The notes: generated from the sequence alone by a model not told the origin. A stretch of DNA of 64,000 bases from Flavobacterium aquatile LMG 4008 = ATCC 11947 (GCF_000757385.1 NZ_JRHH01000003.1:496001-560000); one strand, 5' to 3'; counted from the stretch's first letter, positions 48,841-58,640 are shown. Numbers and translations are program-made.

Positions 48841-49494
48841 ATGAAAAAAATAGTTTTTATTTTATTATTTGAAATCTTCATTACTAGTAGTTGTTTTGCT
48901 CAAGATAATTTGAAGTTTGGACTTAATAGTGGATTGACCTATTCAAGTTTCCGTGGTAATCCAATGGTTGAAAATTTTGATGCTGGATTTGATTTTTTGG
49001 TGGGAGTTTCATTTGAATATCAATTAAAAGAGCGATTATCATTAGTTGCTAATGTAAATTACGATAGAAAATCATTAAATGATGAGCCATATATAGAATT
49101 TCAAAGTCCTGATGATCCAGCTTTTTATGAAAAAGTAAAAATTAAATTTAAGAATCAATTTATATCAATACCGATTATTTTGAAATATAAATTTGATAAT
49201 AGTAAAAGCTTTTACATTAATGGTGGACCATTTTTGAGCTATTTGCTAAAATCAGAGCTTACTAATAATTATGACGATATAAATTCGGATTTTACAGATA
49301 ACATGAAATCCTTTGATTTTGGTTTTGTTTTTGGTGTTGGAAAAACATTTAAATTGAAAAATAATAGTGAAATAAACATTGAAATAAGAGAAAATTTGGG
49401 TTTAGCAAATATAAGTGCATTACCTGTTGTTGGCGACGGTTCTATTAAGTCAAACTCTTTCAATCTAATATGTAATTATTCTTTTAAATTGTAA
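48841..49494 (+). CDS. Outer-membrane beta-barrel (porin family) protein
   Basis: A 217-residue protein with a signal peptide (to about residue 20, SSCFAQ) and alternating amphipathic strands ending in a C-terminal SFNLICNYSFKL strand. The pattern fits the outer-membrane beta-barrel family PF13568 of Bacteroidetes (FGLNSGLTYSSFRGNP, KYKFDNSKSFYINGGPFLSYLL). The substrate or role is unknown. It begins 10 nt after ychF and ends at a terminator. Confidence 0.85.
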   Translation: MKKIVFILLFEIFITSSCFAQDNLKFGLNSGLTYSSFRGNPMVENFDAGFDFLVGVSFEYQLKERLSLVANVNYDRKSLNDEPYIEFQSPDDPAFYEKVKIKFKNQFISIPIILKYKFDNSKSFYINGGPFLSYLLKSELTNNYDDINSDFTDNMKSFDFGFVFGVGKTFKLKNNSEINIEIRENLGLANISALPVVGDGSIKSNSFNLICNYSFKL

Positions 49495-49511
49495 AAGGAA
49501 TTATCTCACAA

Positions 49512-49542
49512 GAAAAACTGCTAAATTTTAGCAGTTTTTTTT
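49512..49542 (+). terminator. Rho-independent terminator after the porin gene
   Basis: AAAACTGCTAAA pairs with TTTAGCAGTTTT, nearly loop-free in sequence, followed by nine T. It ends the ychF-porin transcript. Confidence 0.9.
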
Positions 49543-49661
49543 TACATTAAAATGTATTTACATTAAAATAATTGTCAAAAACATTCTTAATAACTTTGAT
49601 GAAAACCATTAAAAAATCTACTCAAAATGCACTATATTAGCTGAAATTCGATTTTTTAAAA

Positions 49662-51521
49662 ATGGCAGACGAAACTAAATACGACGAAGACAATATACGC
49701 TCACTCGATTGGAAAGAACACATCAGAATGCGTCCCGGAATGTACATCGGGAAACTCGGTGATGGTTCGTCTCCAGATGACGGAATTTATATTTTACTAA
49801 AAGAAGTAATCGACAACTGCATCGACGAATTCGTTATGGGCGCAGGAAAAGTTATCGAAGTTACCATCAAAGATAAACTCGTAACTGTGCGAGATTATGG
49901 TCGTGGAATTCCTTTAGGAAAAGTAGTTGACGTAGTTTCCAAAATGAATACCGGAGGAAAATATGACTCGAAAGCGTTTAAAAAATCGGTTGGTTTAAAT
50001 GGAGTTGGTACCAAAGCTGTGAATGCTTTATCCAATTATTTCCGTGTGGAATCGGTTCGTGATAACCAACAAAAAGCTGCCGAATTCTCTGAAGGAAATC
50101 TAACCATTGAAGAAGATGTAATTGAATCAACCAAGCGAAAAGGAACAAAAGTTGCCTTTATTGCAGATGAAGTTATTTTCAAAAACTATAAATACCGAAA
50201 TGAGTACATCATCAAAATGCTCAAAAATTATTGTTATCTAAATCGCGGATTAACAATATATTTTAACGGTGAAAAATACCTTTCAGAATTTGGATTAAAA
50301 GATTTATTGGAAGAAACAATTACTGAAGAAGACATGCAATATCCAATCATTCATCTTGAAGGTGAAGATATTGAAATTGCATTAACGCACAGTAAATCAC
50401 AATATTCAGAAGAATACCATTCGTTTGTAAACGGACAAAATACAACACAAGGTGGAACGCACTTAAACGCGTTTCGTGAAGCTATTGTAAAAACCATTCG
50501 TGAATATTACAACAAAGGTTTCGAAGCTTCAGATATTAGAAAATCAATAGTTTCAGCGGTTTCGATAAAAGTGGAAGAACCTGTTTTCGAAAGTCAAACT
50601 AAAACCAAATTAGGTTCTAACGATGTTGGTCCGAATGGTCCGACAGTTCGAACGTTTATTCATGATTTTATAACAACCAAACTCGATAATTTTCTACATA
50701 AAAATCCAGAAACAGCCGATTTACTTTTGCGTAAGATTTTACAAGCCGAACGCGAACGTAAAGAACTTTCCGGAATTAGAAAATTAGCTAAAGACCGAGC
50801 GAAGAAATCAAGTTTGCACAATAAAAAATTGCGTGATTGTCGTGTGCATTTAACCGATGCTAAAAATCCGAGAAGTTTAGAAAGCACGCTTTTTATTACG
50901 GAAGGAGATTCGGCTTCGGGTTCGATTACCAAAAGTCGTGATGTGAATACGCAAGCCGTTTTTAGTTTGCGAGGTAAGCCATTGAATTCTTACGGAATGT
51001 CGAAGAAAATTGTCTACGAAAACGAAGAGTTCAATTTGCTTCAAGCGGCATTGGATATTGAAGAAAGTATTGAAGATTTACGTTACAACAACATCGTAAT
51101 TGCCACCGATGCCGATGTCGATGGAATGCACATTCGATTGTTACTGATTACTTTTTTCCTTCAATTTTTTCCAGAAATGATCAAAGAAGGGCATTTATAT
51201 ATTTTGCAAACGCCGTTATTCCGTGTTCGAAATAAAAAAGAAACTATTTATTGCTACTCAGATGAAGAACGTCGCGATGCAATAGAGAAATTAAAACCAA
51301 AACCAGAAATAACTCGATTTAAAGGATTAGGAGAGATTTCACCAGATGAATTCAAGCATTTTATTGGAGAAAGTATCCGTTTAGATCCAGTAATGTTAGA
51401 CAAAGCCACATCAATAGAAACGTTGTTGGAATTTTACATGGGTAAAAATACACCAGATAGACAGATTTTCATCATCAATAATTTGAAAGTGGAATTGGAT
51501 AAGGAATTGGTTGAGAAGTAA
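49662..51521 (+). CDS. parE: DNA topoisomerase IV subunit B
   Basis: A 619-residue GHKL ATPase subunit. It has [12 protein letters not shown] (ATP-binding Glu/Asn), [10 protein letters not shown] and [14 protein letters not shown] in the ATPase domain. The TOPRIM domain shows EGDSASGS near 414 and [10 protein letters not shown] near 482. The length matches ParE rather than longer GyrB forms with insertions. It pairs with the parC gene at 52113; the GxxExxY gene lies between them. Confidence 0.94.
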   Translation: MADETKYDEDNIRSLDWKEHIRMRPGMYIGKLGDGSSPDDGIYILLKEVIDNCIDEFVMGAGKVIEVTIKDKLVTVRDYGRGIPLGKVVDVVSKMNTGGKYDSKAFKKSVGLNGVGTKAVNALSNYFRVESVRDNQQKAAEFSEGNLTIEEDVIESTKRKGTKVAFIADEVIFKNYKYRNEYIIKMLKNYCYLNRGLTIYFNGEKYLSEFGLKDLLEETITEEDMQYPIIHLEGEDIEIALTHSKSQYSEEYHSFVNGQNTTQGGTHLNAFREAIVKTIREYYNKGFEASDIRKSIVSAVSIKVEEPVFESQTKTKLGSNDVGPNGPTVRTFIHDFITTKLDNFLHKNPETADLLLRKILQAERERKELSGIRKLAKDRAKKSSLHNKKLRDCRVHLTDAKNPRSLESTLFITEGDSASGSITKSRDVNTQAVFSLRGKPLNSYGMSKKIVYENEEFNLLQAALDIEESIEDLRYNNIVIATDADVDGMHIRLLLITFFLQFFPEMIKEGHLYILQTPLFRVRNKKETIYCYSDEERRDAIEKLKPKPEITRFKGLGEISPDEFKHFIGESIRLDPVMLDKATSIETLLEFYMGKNTPDRQIFIINNLKVELDKELVEK

Positions 51522-51627
51522 GTTGGTGGAGCACAAAGTTGCACAAGGTTTAGCACAAAGTCACACAAAAAAACGTTTTGAAACTTACTTTAAACTTTGA
51601 AAACAATTGCTCCAAAAAAAAATAAAA

Positions 51628-51678
51628 AAACATAGTGAAACTTGGTGAAAACTTTGAGTTACATAGTGCTACAAAAAA
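51628..51678 (+). repeat. Left direct repeat flanking the GxxExxY gene
   Basis: About 51 nt ending in GTGCTACAAAAAA directly before the GxxExxY ATG. It aligns with 52053-52105 at roughly three-quarters identity by eye. A further CACAAAG-rich stretch precedes it (51527-51575). Confidence 0.65.
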
Positions 51679-51679
51679 T

Positions 51680-52054
51680 ATGGTTGAAGAAAATGAAATA
51701 AGTAGAATTATTTTAGAATGTGCTTTTAAAGTTCACACCAAACTTGGTTCAGGTTTATTAGAAAAAGTTTATAGAGAATGTTTGGCTTTTGAACTTGGAA
51801 ATTGTGGATTAGATGTTGAGCAAGAAAAGGCATTTCCAGTAATTTATGATGAGATAAAGTTTGATTGCGGTTACAGAGTTGACATAATTGTAAATAAAAA
51901 AGTCATAATTGAATTAAAAGTAGTTGAAGATTTTGCAATTGAACACACAGCTCAATGTTTAACTTATATGAGACTTTCAGATTGTAAATTAGGCTTGCTA
52001 TTGAATTTTTATAAAAGATCATTGAAAGACGGAATTAAAAGATTGATTATATAA
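51680..52054 (+). CDS. GxxExxY protein (PD-(D/E)XK-like fold)
   Basis: A 124-residue protein starting at MVEENEISRI; the frame is open 45 nt upstream, but that lies in the flanking repeat. The name-giving motif is GSGLLEKVYRECL near 26-38. Later, VDIIVNKKVIIELKVVE (D, then ExK) has the layout of a PD-(D/E)XK nuclease core. The family's role is unknown. Its position between two subunit genes of one enzyme and its flanking direct repeats suggest an inserted cassette. Confidence 0.88.
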   Translation: MVEENEISRIILECAFKVHTKLGSGLLEKVYRECLAFELGNCGLDVEQEKAFPVIYDEIKFDCGYRVDIIVNKKVIIELKVVEDFAIEHTAQCLTYMRLSDCKLGLLLNFYKRSLKDGIKRLII

Positions 52055-52105
52055 ACATTGTGATACTTTGTGTAAAAACTTAGTGAAACTTTGTGCTACA
52101 AAAAA
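52053..52105 (+). repeat. Right direct repeat flanking the GxxExxY gene
   Basis: About 53 nt from AAACATTGTGATACTTTGTG to TTTGTGCTACAAAAAA, starting at the GxxExxY stop and ending 7 nt before parC. It is the partner of 51628-51678. Confidence 0.65.
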
Positions 52106-52112
52106 GGCATAA

Positions 52113-54824
52113 ATGAAAGACGAAGAAGAAGATAACATTAACGAAGAAGAAACTAACGACGAGTTAGAATCAACCAACGACGAAATTGCTGACGAAGGCT
52201 TTGAGGACATAGTTTCTACAGGCAAAAATCACTTTTACGACAACGACGAAAATCCAGAAGATACCATTACCAAAGTTACAGGAATGTACAAAGATTGGTT
52301 TTTGGATTACGCTTCCTATGTAATTCTAGAACGTGCTGTTCCTGCAATTGAAGATGGGTTTAAACCAGTTCAACGTCGTATTATGCACTCGCTGAAAGAG
52401 TTGGATGATGGTCGTTATAATAAAGTAGCCAATGTTGTTGGTCACACAATGCAGTATCATCCTCACGGAGATGCTAGTATTGGTGACGCTATGGTGCAAA
52501 TTGGTCAAAAAGAGTTGCTCATAGATTGTCAAGGAAACTGGGGAAATATTCTAACCGGCGATAGTGCTGCGGCTTCGAGATATATTGAGGCACGTTTGTC
52601 AAAATTTGCTTTAGAAGTTTTGTATTCTCCAAAAATCACCGATTGGGGAATGTCCTATGATGGTCGTCGCGCCGAACCCAACAATCTTCCGGTAAAATTC
52701 CCATTGCTTTTAGCTCAAGGTGCTGAAGGAATTGCGGTTGGTTTATCGACTAAAGTGTTGCCCCACAATTTCAACGAATTGATTGATGCTTCGATAAAAA
52801 TTTTAAAAGGAAAACCGTTTACATTATACCCAGATTTTCAAACTGCCGGAATTGCAGATATTTCTAATTATAACGATGGACTTCGTGGCGGACGTGTTCG
52901 TGTTCGTGCCAAAATTTCGCAATTAGACAAGCAAACTCTGGTAATTACTCAAATTCCGTTTTCGACCAATACATCGACATTGATTGACAGTATTTTGAAA
53001 GCGAATGAGAAAGGTAAAATCAAAATCAAGAAAATTGAAGACAATACCGCTGCCGAAGTTGAGATTCTAATTCATTTATTTCCAGGAGTTTCTCCGGATA
53101 AAACGATTGATGCTTTGTACGCGTTTACAGCTTGCGAAAGCTCGATTGCGCCTTTGGGTTGTGTAATTGAAGATAACAAACCGTTGTTTATTGGAGTTTC
53201 TGCTATGTTGAAAATTTCGACCGAAAGAACGGTTGATTTATTGAAAAAAGAACTCGAAATTCAATTAGAAGAACTTAAAAATAAATGGCATTTCTCTACT
53301 TTAGAAAAGATTTTCATTCGTGAAGAAATGTATATAGATTTCAAATTGTATTCTGATAGAGAATCGCTTTATGAATACATGTACAAACGATTTGAACCAT
53401 TTGCAAAGTCATTTGTACGTGACATTGAAGACGAAGATTTGCAAAAATTAACCCAAATTCCAATGATTCGTATTACGCGTTTTGACTCGGATAAAGCGGA
53501 TGATTTTATTTCCAAATTGGAAGACGAAATGAAAGAAGTGCAACATCATTTAGATAATCTGATTGATTTTGCTATTGATTATTTTACCAGATTAAAAGAG
53601 AAATACGGAAAAGGTCGCGAGCGTCAAACAGAGTTAAGAAGTTTTGAAAATATTGAAGCTACCAAAGTGGTTTTAAGAAACACAAAATTATATGTAAACA
53701 AAGAAGAAGGTTTCTTTGGAACAGGTTTGAAAAAAGACGAATACGTTGCCGATTGTTCGGATATTGATGATGTTATCGTTTTCTTGCGCGATGGAAAAAT
53801 GATGATTGCCAAAGTCGATGATAAGAAATTCGTTGGAAAAGATATTATCCACATTGCGGTTTTTGATAAAAATGATAAGCGAACCATTTACAATATGATT
53901 TATCGTGATGGTAAAAACGGTTCTACATTCATTAAACGTTTCAATGTATCGGGCGTGACTCGTGATAAATTTTACGATTTAACACAGGAAAAACCGGGAT
54001 CGCAAACTTTATATTTCTCAGCAAATCCTAATGGTGAAGCTGAGGTTGTAACAATTTTATTACGTCAAGTTGGAAGTGTAAAAAAACTAAAATGGGATGT
54101 CGATTTCACCGATATTGCTATAAAAGGTCGTGCTTCTCGTGGAAATACGGTTACCAAATATCCAATTAAGAAAATTGAATTGAAAGAGAAAGGAATTTCT
54201 ACTTTGCGTCCGAGAAAAGTTTGGTTTGACGATACAGTTCAAAGATTGAATGTTGATGGAAGAGGTGAGTTGTTGGGTGAATTTCGTCCAAATGATCGTT
54301 TGTTGATTATCAATCAAAGTGGAAAATTGAAAACCATTATTCCAGAGTTGACAACGCATTTTGACGAAGACATGATTGTTCTTGAAAAGTGGCATCCGAA
54401 AAAACCAATTTCTACTATTTATTATGATGGCGAGAAAGAACGCTATTTTGTAAAACGATTCTTAGTTGAAAACGAAAATAAAGAAGAAATTTTTATCACC
54501 GAACATGAAAAATCACAATTAGAAATTGTTTCAACCGATTGGCGGCCAGTTGCTGAGTTAATTTTTGCGAAAGTAAAAGGCGTTCAAAAAGAAAATCAAA
54601 CGATAGATTTAGAACAGTTTATTGCTGTAAAAGGAATAAAAGCTTTGGGTAACCAATTGACAGCAGATAAATTGAAACAAGTAAATTTACTAGAATCATT
54701 ACCATACGAAGAACCAGAAGAACCAGTTGCTGAAGAAATGGAAGTTTCTGGTGAAGACAATGTTTCCGACGATATTCAAACAGAATTGGATGAAGATGGA
54801 CAGATAACGTTGAGTTTGGAGTAG
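52113..54824 (+). CDS. parC: DNA topoisomerase IV subunit A
   Basis: A 903-residue type IIA topoisomerase subunit that cuts and rejoins DNA to decatenate chromosomes. An acidic N-terminal tail (1-50) precedes the winged-helix domain: FKPVQRRIMHSL, the quinolone-region YHPHGDASIGDAMVQ and the active-site Tyr in AASRYIEARLS near residue 155. The C-terminal part has propeller-like repeats, with a long acidic end. Together with ParE it forms the A2B2 enzyme. The region before the start carries the cassette repeat. Confidence 0.94.
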   Translation: MKDEEEDNINEEETNDELESTNDEIADEGFEDIVSTGKNHFYDNDENPEDTITKVTGMYKDWFLDYASYVILERAVPAIEDGFKPVQRRIMHSLKELDDGRYNKVANVVGHTMQYHPHGDASIGDAMVQIGQKELLIDCQGNWGNILTGDSAAASRYIEARLSKFALEVLYSPKITDWGMSYDGRRAEPNNLPVKFPLLLAQGAEGIAVGLSTKVLPHNFNELIDASIKILKGKPFTLYPDFQTAGIADISNYNDGLRGGRVRVRAKISQLDKQTLVITQIPFSTNTSTLIDSILKANEKGKIKIKKIEDNTAAEVEILIHLFPGVSPDKTIDALYAFTACESSIAPLGCVIEDNKPLFIGVSAMLKISTERTVDLLKKELEIQLEELKNKWHFSTLEKIFIREEMYIDFKLYSDRESLYEYMYKRFEPFAKSFVRDIEDEDLQKLTQIPMIRITRFDSDKADDFISKLEDEMKEVQHHLDNLIDFAIDYFTRLKEKYGKGRERQTELRSFENIEATKVVLRNTKLYVNKEEGFFGTGLKKDEYVADCSDIDDVIVFLRDGKMMIAKVDDKKFVGKDIIHIAVFDKNDKRTIYNMIYRDGKNGSTFIKRFNVSGVTRDKFYDLTQEKPGSQTLYFSANPNGEAEVVTILLRQVGSVKKLKWDVDFTDIAIKGRASRGNTVTKYPIKKIELKEKGISTLRPRKVWFDDTVQRLNVDGRGELLGEFRPNDRLLIINQSGKLKTIIPELTTHFDEDMIVLEKWHPKKPISTIYYDGEKERYFVKRFLVENENKEEIFITEHEKSQLEIVSTDWRPVAELIFAKVKGVQKENQTIDLEQFIAVKGIKALGNQLTADKLKQVNLLESLPYEEPEEPVAEEMEVSGEDNVSDDIQTELDEDGQITLSLE

Positions 54825-54858
54825 CTAATTCCAGTCAATATTCTTAAATATTTTAACA

Positions 54859-54990
54859 TCTATTCAATACAAATACTATCTAACCCTGATAGAAATGAAA
54901 ATAAAAAATGCCTTGATTGTTTCAAGGCATTTTTTATTGTAATAGATAGCAGGAATAGGGATTATTGAAAATGCACAAGCCATTCGTTTC
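54859..54990 (+). ncRNA. Dispersed structured element, copy D, with an embedded bidirectional terminator
   Basis: The 5' block is ATTCAATACAAATACTATCT then AACCCTGATAG. A perfect 17-bp stem (54900-54916 / 54922-54938, AATAAAAAATGCCTTGA) has a 5-nt loop with A-rich and T-rich flanks. The 3' block is GATAGCAGGAATAGGG, then AAGCCATTCGTTTCT. CCTG 54885-54888 pairs with CAGG 54950-54953. The hairpin works as an intrinsic terminator for parC (plus) and for the peroxidase gene (minus), whose stop codon is the last bases of the element. Confidence 0.65.
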
Positions 54991-56774
54991 TAATTCTTGT
55001 TATCGGATAGCGTTTTCATGAAGGCAACAAGTGCTTTTTGTTCGGTTGAAGTTAAATTCAGAGCATCTGATGGTAAAGTTTGATTTTCTACGTTAATTCC
55101 TGTACCAATTCCGCCACCTTTATTGTAGAAATCTACTACTTCTTCGAGTGTTGTAAAAACTCCGTTATGCATGTATGGTGCGGTTTGAGCAATATTTCTT
55201 AGCGTAGGTGTTTTAAAAGCGTTCTTAAGTTGCGCCATTTTGTATTGCGTAAATCTACCCAAATCGGGACTGATAATTTTACCGTTTTTTACTTGTGGCG
55301 TACCTATAACTTCTTGCTCGGTTTTTTTGTAAATAGGAGGAACGGTTCCATTAAAAAGCGGAATGAAATGACATGTTGCGCATTTTGCTTTTCCTGCAAA
55401 GAGATTAAAACCAAGTTGCTCTTCGCTTGAAAGTGTAGTGGAAGTACCTTGAAAATGGGTGTCAAATTTAGAGTTGAATTTGTTTAACGAACGGATGTAA
55501 CTTGCAATCGCATTTTGAAGTTGCCATTCTTGTACTTCGGTTTTTTGAGGAAAGGCTTTGTTAATTAGAGATCTATATTTTGGATTTTGACTTATTTTAG
55601 GCAAACTGTTTTTTAAGTCACCGTGCATTTCCTCTTTATTCTGAATAACATCTTTGCTTTGTTTTTCTAAATCGGTTTGGCGCATGTCCCAAAATTGTGC
55701 GTTTTGCAACGAAGCATAAGTAACTGTTGGCGTGTTTCTTGGAAGGCTTGTTCCAGTAAGTGATTGATTTGTTTTTAATCCATCGGTGAAGGCCTTTTCT
55801 GGATTGTGACAAGATGCACAACTTCTGTTTTGGTCTTTGGATAATGCGTTGTCGTAGAATAACATTTCACCTAATTTGGCTTTTTCTGCTGTATATTTAT
55901 ATTCATCAGACGGAATAAAAGCATTTACGTTGAACGTGTTTTTTGCAAAAAGTGAAGTTGCATTTGGGTTGATGGCGTTGTTCTTAATAACATTTGGAAT
56001 GCTATTTTCTTTTTGAAATTGTACTAATTTTTCGCTAATTGGATTTAGATAAGTTTTGATAAACGTTGCTCTATCAAAAGTATTAAAATCGGAATTGGAT
56101 TTGCAAAAGAGAACTGCTTTGTCAATTAATGATGTAATTTGACTTTCGGTTTTTGATTTCTTTGTATTTAATTTATATACCAAACTTTTCAAAGACAACA
56201 AACTAGCTTGCGTTTCTGGAATTGATTGTAAAGCAATAGGCGAGTCGAAACCTGTAATTCCTAGAGTTAAAATTCGGTATACTTCCATTTTTGTTGCGTC
56301 CAAAACATAATCCGGTGTTATGGTTATTGCTTTTAGATGTTCGCGTACTTGTGCTAAATTTCCTTTAAGTACGGCAATTTCTCTAAGTAATTCGGTTTTA
56401 TTTTGGGTTTCATATTTAGGAAAAAGTAATTCTTCAATAACTTGAAATCCGTTGGGTGACAAAAATTTGTTTTCTTCTACTTCTAGTTCGTCTAGCGCAG
56501 GTCCATTTATAAATCGGGCTGGATCGGGTGTAAAATATTCTACAGCCCATTCTATTTTTTTGTAGGCTATTCGGGTTTTAGAAAACGCGTTGTGAATTTC
56601 GGTTTCGCTTTTATTTGAAGAAACAACTTTGCTTAATTGAGTTACTTGGTTCCTAACTTCTTCTACATTTGAAAGTAATTCGGCTTGAATTGTGATTGGG
56701 GTGTATTCTTTTTGGCATCCAAATAGTAAGAATGTTACAAGTAGCAGTGCAATTTTTGGTAATAATAATTTCAT
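54990..56774 (-). CDS. Imelysin-like / di-haem cytochrome c peroxidase lipoprotein
   Basis: A 594-residue exported lipoprotein (lipobox Cys20). Residues about 30-260 are helical and imelysin-like (RIAYKKIEWAVEYFTPDPARFINGPALDELE). Residues about 290-590 are a di-haem peroxidase of the CcpA/MauG family. Haem motifs are C319-x-x-C322-H323 and C465-x-x-C468-H469. Y534-M535-H536 could supply a distal Met ligand. It would reduce peroxide or oxidise a partner in the periplasm. It follows the PhoX-like gene by 68 nt on the same strand, so both may be co-expressed. Confidence 0.9.
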   Translation of the reverse strand: MKLLLPKIALLLVTFLLFGCQKEYTPITIQAELLSNVEEVRNQVTQLSKVVSSNKSETEIHNAFSKTRIAYKKIEWAVEYFTPDPARFINGPALDELEVEENKFLSPNGFQVIEELLFPKYETQNKTELLREIAVLKGNLAQVREHLKAITITPDYVLDATKMEVYRILTLGITGFDSPIALQSIPETQASLLSLKSLVYKLNTKKSKTESQITSLIDKAVLFCKSNSDFNTFDRATFIKTYLNPISEKLVQFQKENSIPNVIKNNAINPNATSLFAKNTFNVNAFIPSDEYKYTAEKAKLGEMLFYDNALSKDQNRSCASCHNPEKAFTDGLKTNQSLTGTSLPRNTPTVTYASLQNAQFWDMRQTDLEKQSKDVIQNKEEMHGDLKNSLPKISQNPKYRSLINKAFPQKTEVQEWQLQNAIASYIRSLNKFNSKFDTHFQGTSTTLSSEEQLGFNLFAGKAKCATCHFIPLFNGTVPPIYKKTEQEVIGTPQVKNGKIISPDLGRFTQYKMAQLKNAFKTPTLRNIAQTAPYMHNGVFTTLEEVVDFYNKGGGIGTGINVENQTLPSDALNLTSTEQKALVAFMKTLSDNKN

Positions 56775-56842
56775 TTTAAGAATTTAATATAAAGTGAAAA
56801 AGCAACCCATTACAGGTTGCTTTTAAAGTATTGAGTGTCAAA

Positions 56843-58318
56843 TTATCTTTGAACATTTCTTATGATTATCGTTTGACCACCTTCTTTGTTGGTGTTCAAT
56901 CCGCTTCCATCCGCATTTAAAAAAGCATCTTTTTGCCAAGTATGTGGGTGAATGTTTACATAGAATGTTCCTGGAACTCCAATTACATCTGAGATATCTT
57001 CCATAGCACCATATTCCCAACTTCCGAAACGCATTTCACCAGATTGATTGTAAGTACTGTTCCATGTAGCATCAGTACGTTTGTGGTTCATTGTTAACCA
57101 AGGTACATTAGTTTTTGTTGAAATTTTGTATTGCCAAATGTAAGAATCGTGTTGAGCAGCAGTATAATAAGAATCTCCGTCTTCTTGTGTGTAAACATAG
57201 TTTTCTGTCACACAAATGTTATCTGGATTGATTATTCCAGTTCCAGGAGTTGCATCACCATTGATAACTAATTCTAATTTTCCAACTAACGGATTGTTGT
57301 TGTCTAAAACCAATTTATAAACTCTTCCCCACATTGTAAAACCTTCAACAGGCATGTTAGCACTTGCTTGACCTGTAGCTGTAAAATAGATTTCTCTATT
57401 GTTTTTCGCTGAACCTTTTCTATAATCTACGTCTTCAACTCTAGAAAAACGAATTGCTCCAAGCGAATTTACAGCCGTGTTAATAGCAGCACCAGTTAAG
57501 TTTTTAGCATTTGGAATTTCAACAAAAGAAACGTCAAATGAAGAACCAATGTTTATAGAAGTTTCTACCTGGTTGCCATCATTTCTTTTTAAAGCGTATA
57601 ATTTTCCGTTAGATAAATCACCTACAGTTGTGCTCATGTACATAATTACTTGTCCTGCACTTGAATGTGAAGTTGCGTACGATTGATCTTCACCAATTAA
57701 AATTACAGTTTTTCCAGGATAGGCTACTTTAGGAAGTGGAACTGCGTTTTCCATACTTGCTTTTCCTAGTGCTGGCAAAACTCTATCTGTTCTAGATTTA
57801 TCTGTTGTAGGACCAAATGGATCAATACCATGAACCATACTTTCTTCACCACTTTCTCCTGCTGTTAAAAACATTGGGCCAAAACCATTTAATTGTGGTG
57901 TTGCTAAAGTTGCAGAACATAAACGTGTTAAACCACCAACTGCGTCAACTATGTATTCACCTTTAATAGGCTTTAGTGCTTTATCAAAATAAACTCTTGA
58001 AACCGATTTTAAAATTTCGTGATTGGTAATCATTACATAACCATCACCAGCAGGATCTTTCATGAAACCAGCACCATCTGGTTGTGCACCAAATACAAAA
58101 CTTGGCGATTGTGGTAAAACGTCTGGACTGCTTAATAACGAAGTGATTTCTAAATCTTCAAATCCTTCTTTTGCTACTGCCAATGGTGGAACAGAAGATG
58201 AGTAAGAGAAATCGATGTCTTGGTTTACACTTTTTCCGTCTTCATCATCTTGACAGCTTATTGTTGCAATAGATAGTAATGCTACTGCAATAACTTTTTG
58301 TAAATAATTCTGGTTCAT
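56843..58318 (-). CDS. PhoX/DUF839-like exported lipoprotein
   Basis: A 491-residue protein with a lipoprotein signal (Cys22 in ATISC) and a beta-propeller-like body. Segments such as GYVMITNHE, ILIGEDQSY near 200, VYKLVLDNNNP, and NPDNICVTENYVYTQEDG near 365 recall PhoX-type alkaline phosphatases (DUF839), which use Ca and Fe. The match is by motif pattern only, and the metal ligands could not be verified. Its partner gene is a di-haem peroxidase with an imelysin-like part. Confidence 0.72.
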   Translation of the reverse strand: MNQNYLQKVIAVALLSIATISCQDDEDGKSVNQDIDFSYSSSVPPLAVAKEGFEDLEITSLLSSPDVLPQSPSFVFGAQPDGAGFMKDPAGDGYVMITNHEILKSVSRVYFDKALKPIKGEYIVDAVGGLTRLCSATLATPQLNGFGPMFLTAGESGEESMVHGIDPFGPTTDKSRTDRVLPALGKASMENAVPLPKVAYPGKTVILIGEDQSYATSHSSAGQVIMYMSTTVGDLSNGKLYALKRNDGNQVETSINIGSSFDVSFVEIPNAKNLTGAAINTAVNSLGAIRFSRVEDVDYRKGSAKNNREIYFTATGQASANMPVEGFTMWGRVYKLVLDNNNPLVGKLELVINGDATPGTGIINPDNICVTENYVYTQEDGDSYYTAAQHDSYIWQYKISTKTNVPWLTMNHKRTDATWNSTYNQSGEMRFGSWEYGAMEDISDVIGVPGTFYVNIHPHTWQKDAFLNADGSGLNTNKEGGQTIIIRNVQR

Positions 58319-58502
58319 AATAATTTGTTTTAAGTTTTTTATTTGAAGCCAAAATTATTGCAAGGAAATCGTAATCGTTTTAAGTGAAAATTTTCAATGC
58401 ATCAAAAAAAGGTAAATTTCAGTTTAAGATAAGTTTAAGATGTAACTATTTTGTAAAATTATGATGAGTTAATTGCTTTAAAACGTCTTAAAAATTTTGA
58501 AA

Positions 58503-58636
58503 TTCATTCAATACAAATACTACTTAACCCTGATAGGAATGAAAATAAAAAACCTTTCTGGTGTTCAGAAAGGTTTTTTTATTGTAATGGATAGCAGGAA
58601 TACGGAAACCAAGAATTCCCGAGCGATTCGTTTCTA
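58503..58636 (+). ncRNA. Dispersed structured element, copy E, with an embedded bidirectional terminator
   Basis: This occupies much of the 322-nt gap before the TerC stop; the other 180 nt upstream hold only AT-rich sequence and the PhoX-like promoter region. ATTCAATACAAATACTACTT then AACCCTGATAGG is followed by a 14-bp stem (AAAAAACCTTTCTG / CAGAAAGGTTTTTT, 58547-58579), then GATAGCAGGAATACGG and GAGCGATTCGTTTCT. CCTG 58529-58532 pairs with CAGG 58595-58598. The hairpin ends TerC transcription on the minus strand. Confidence 0.65.
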
Positions 58637-58640
58637 CTAT

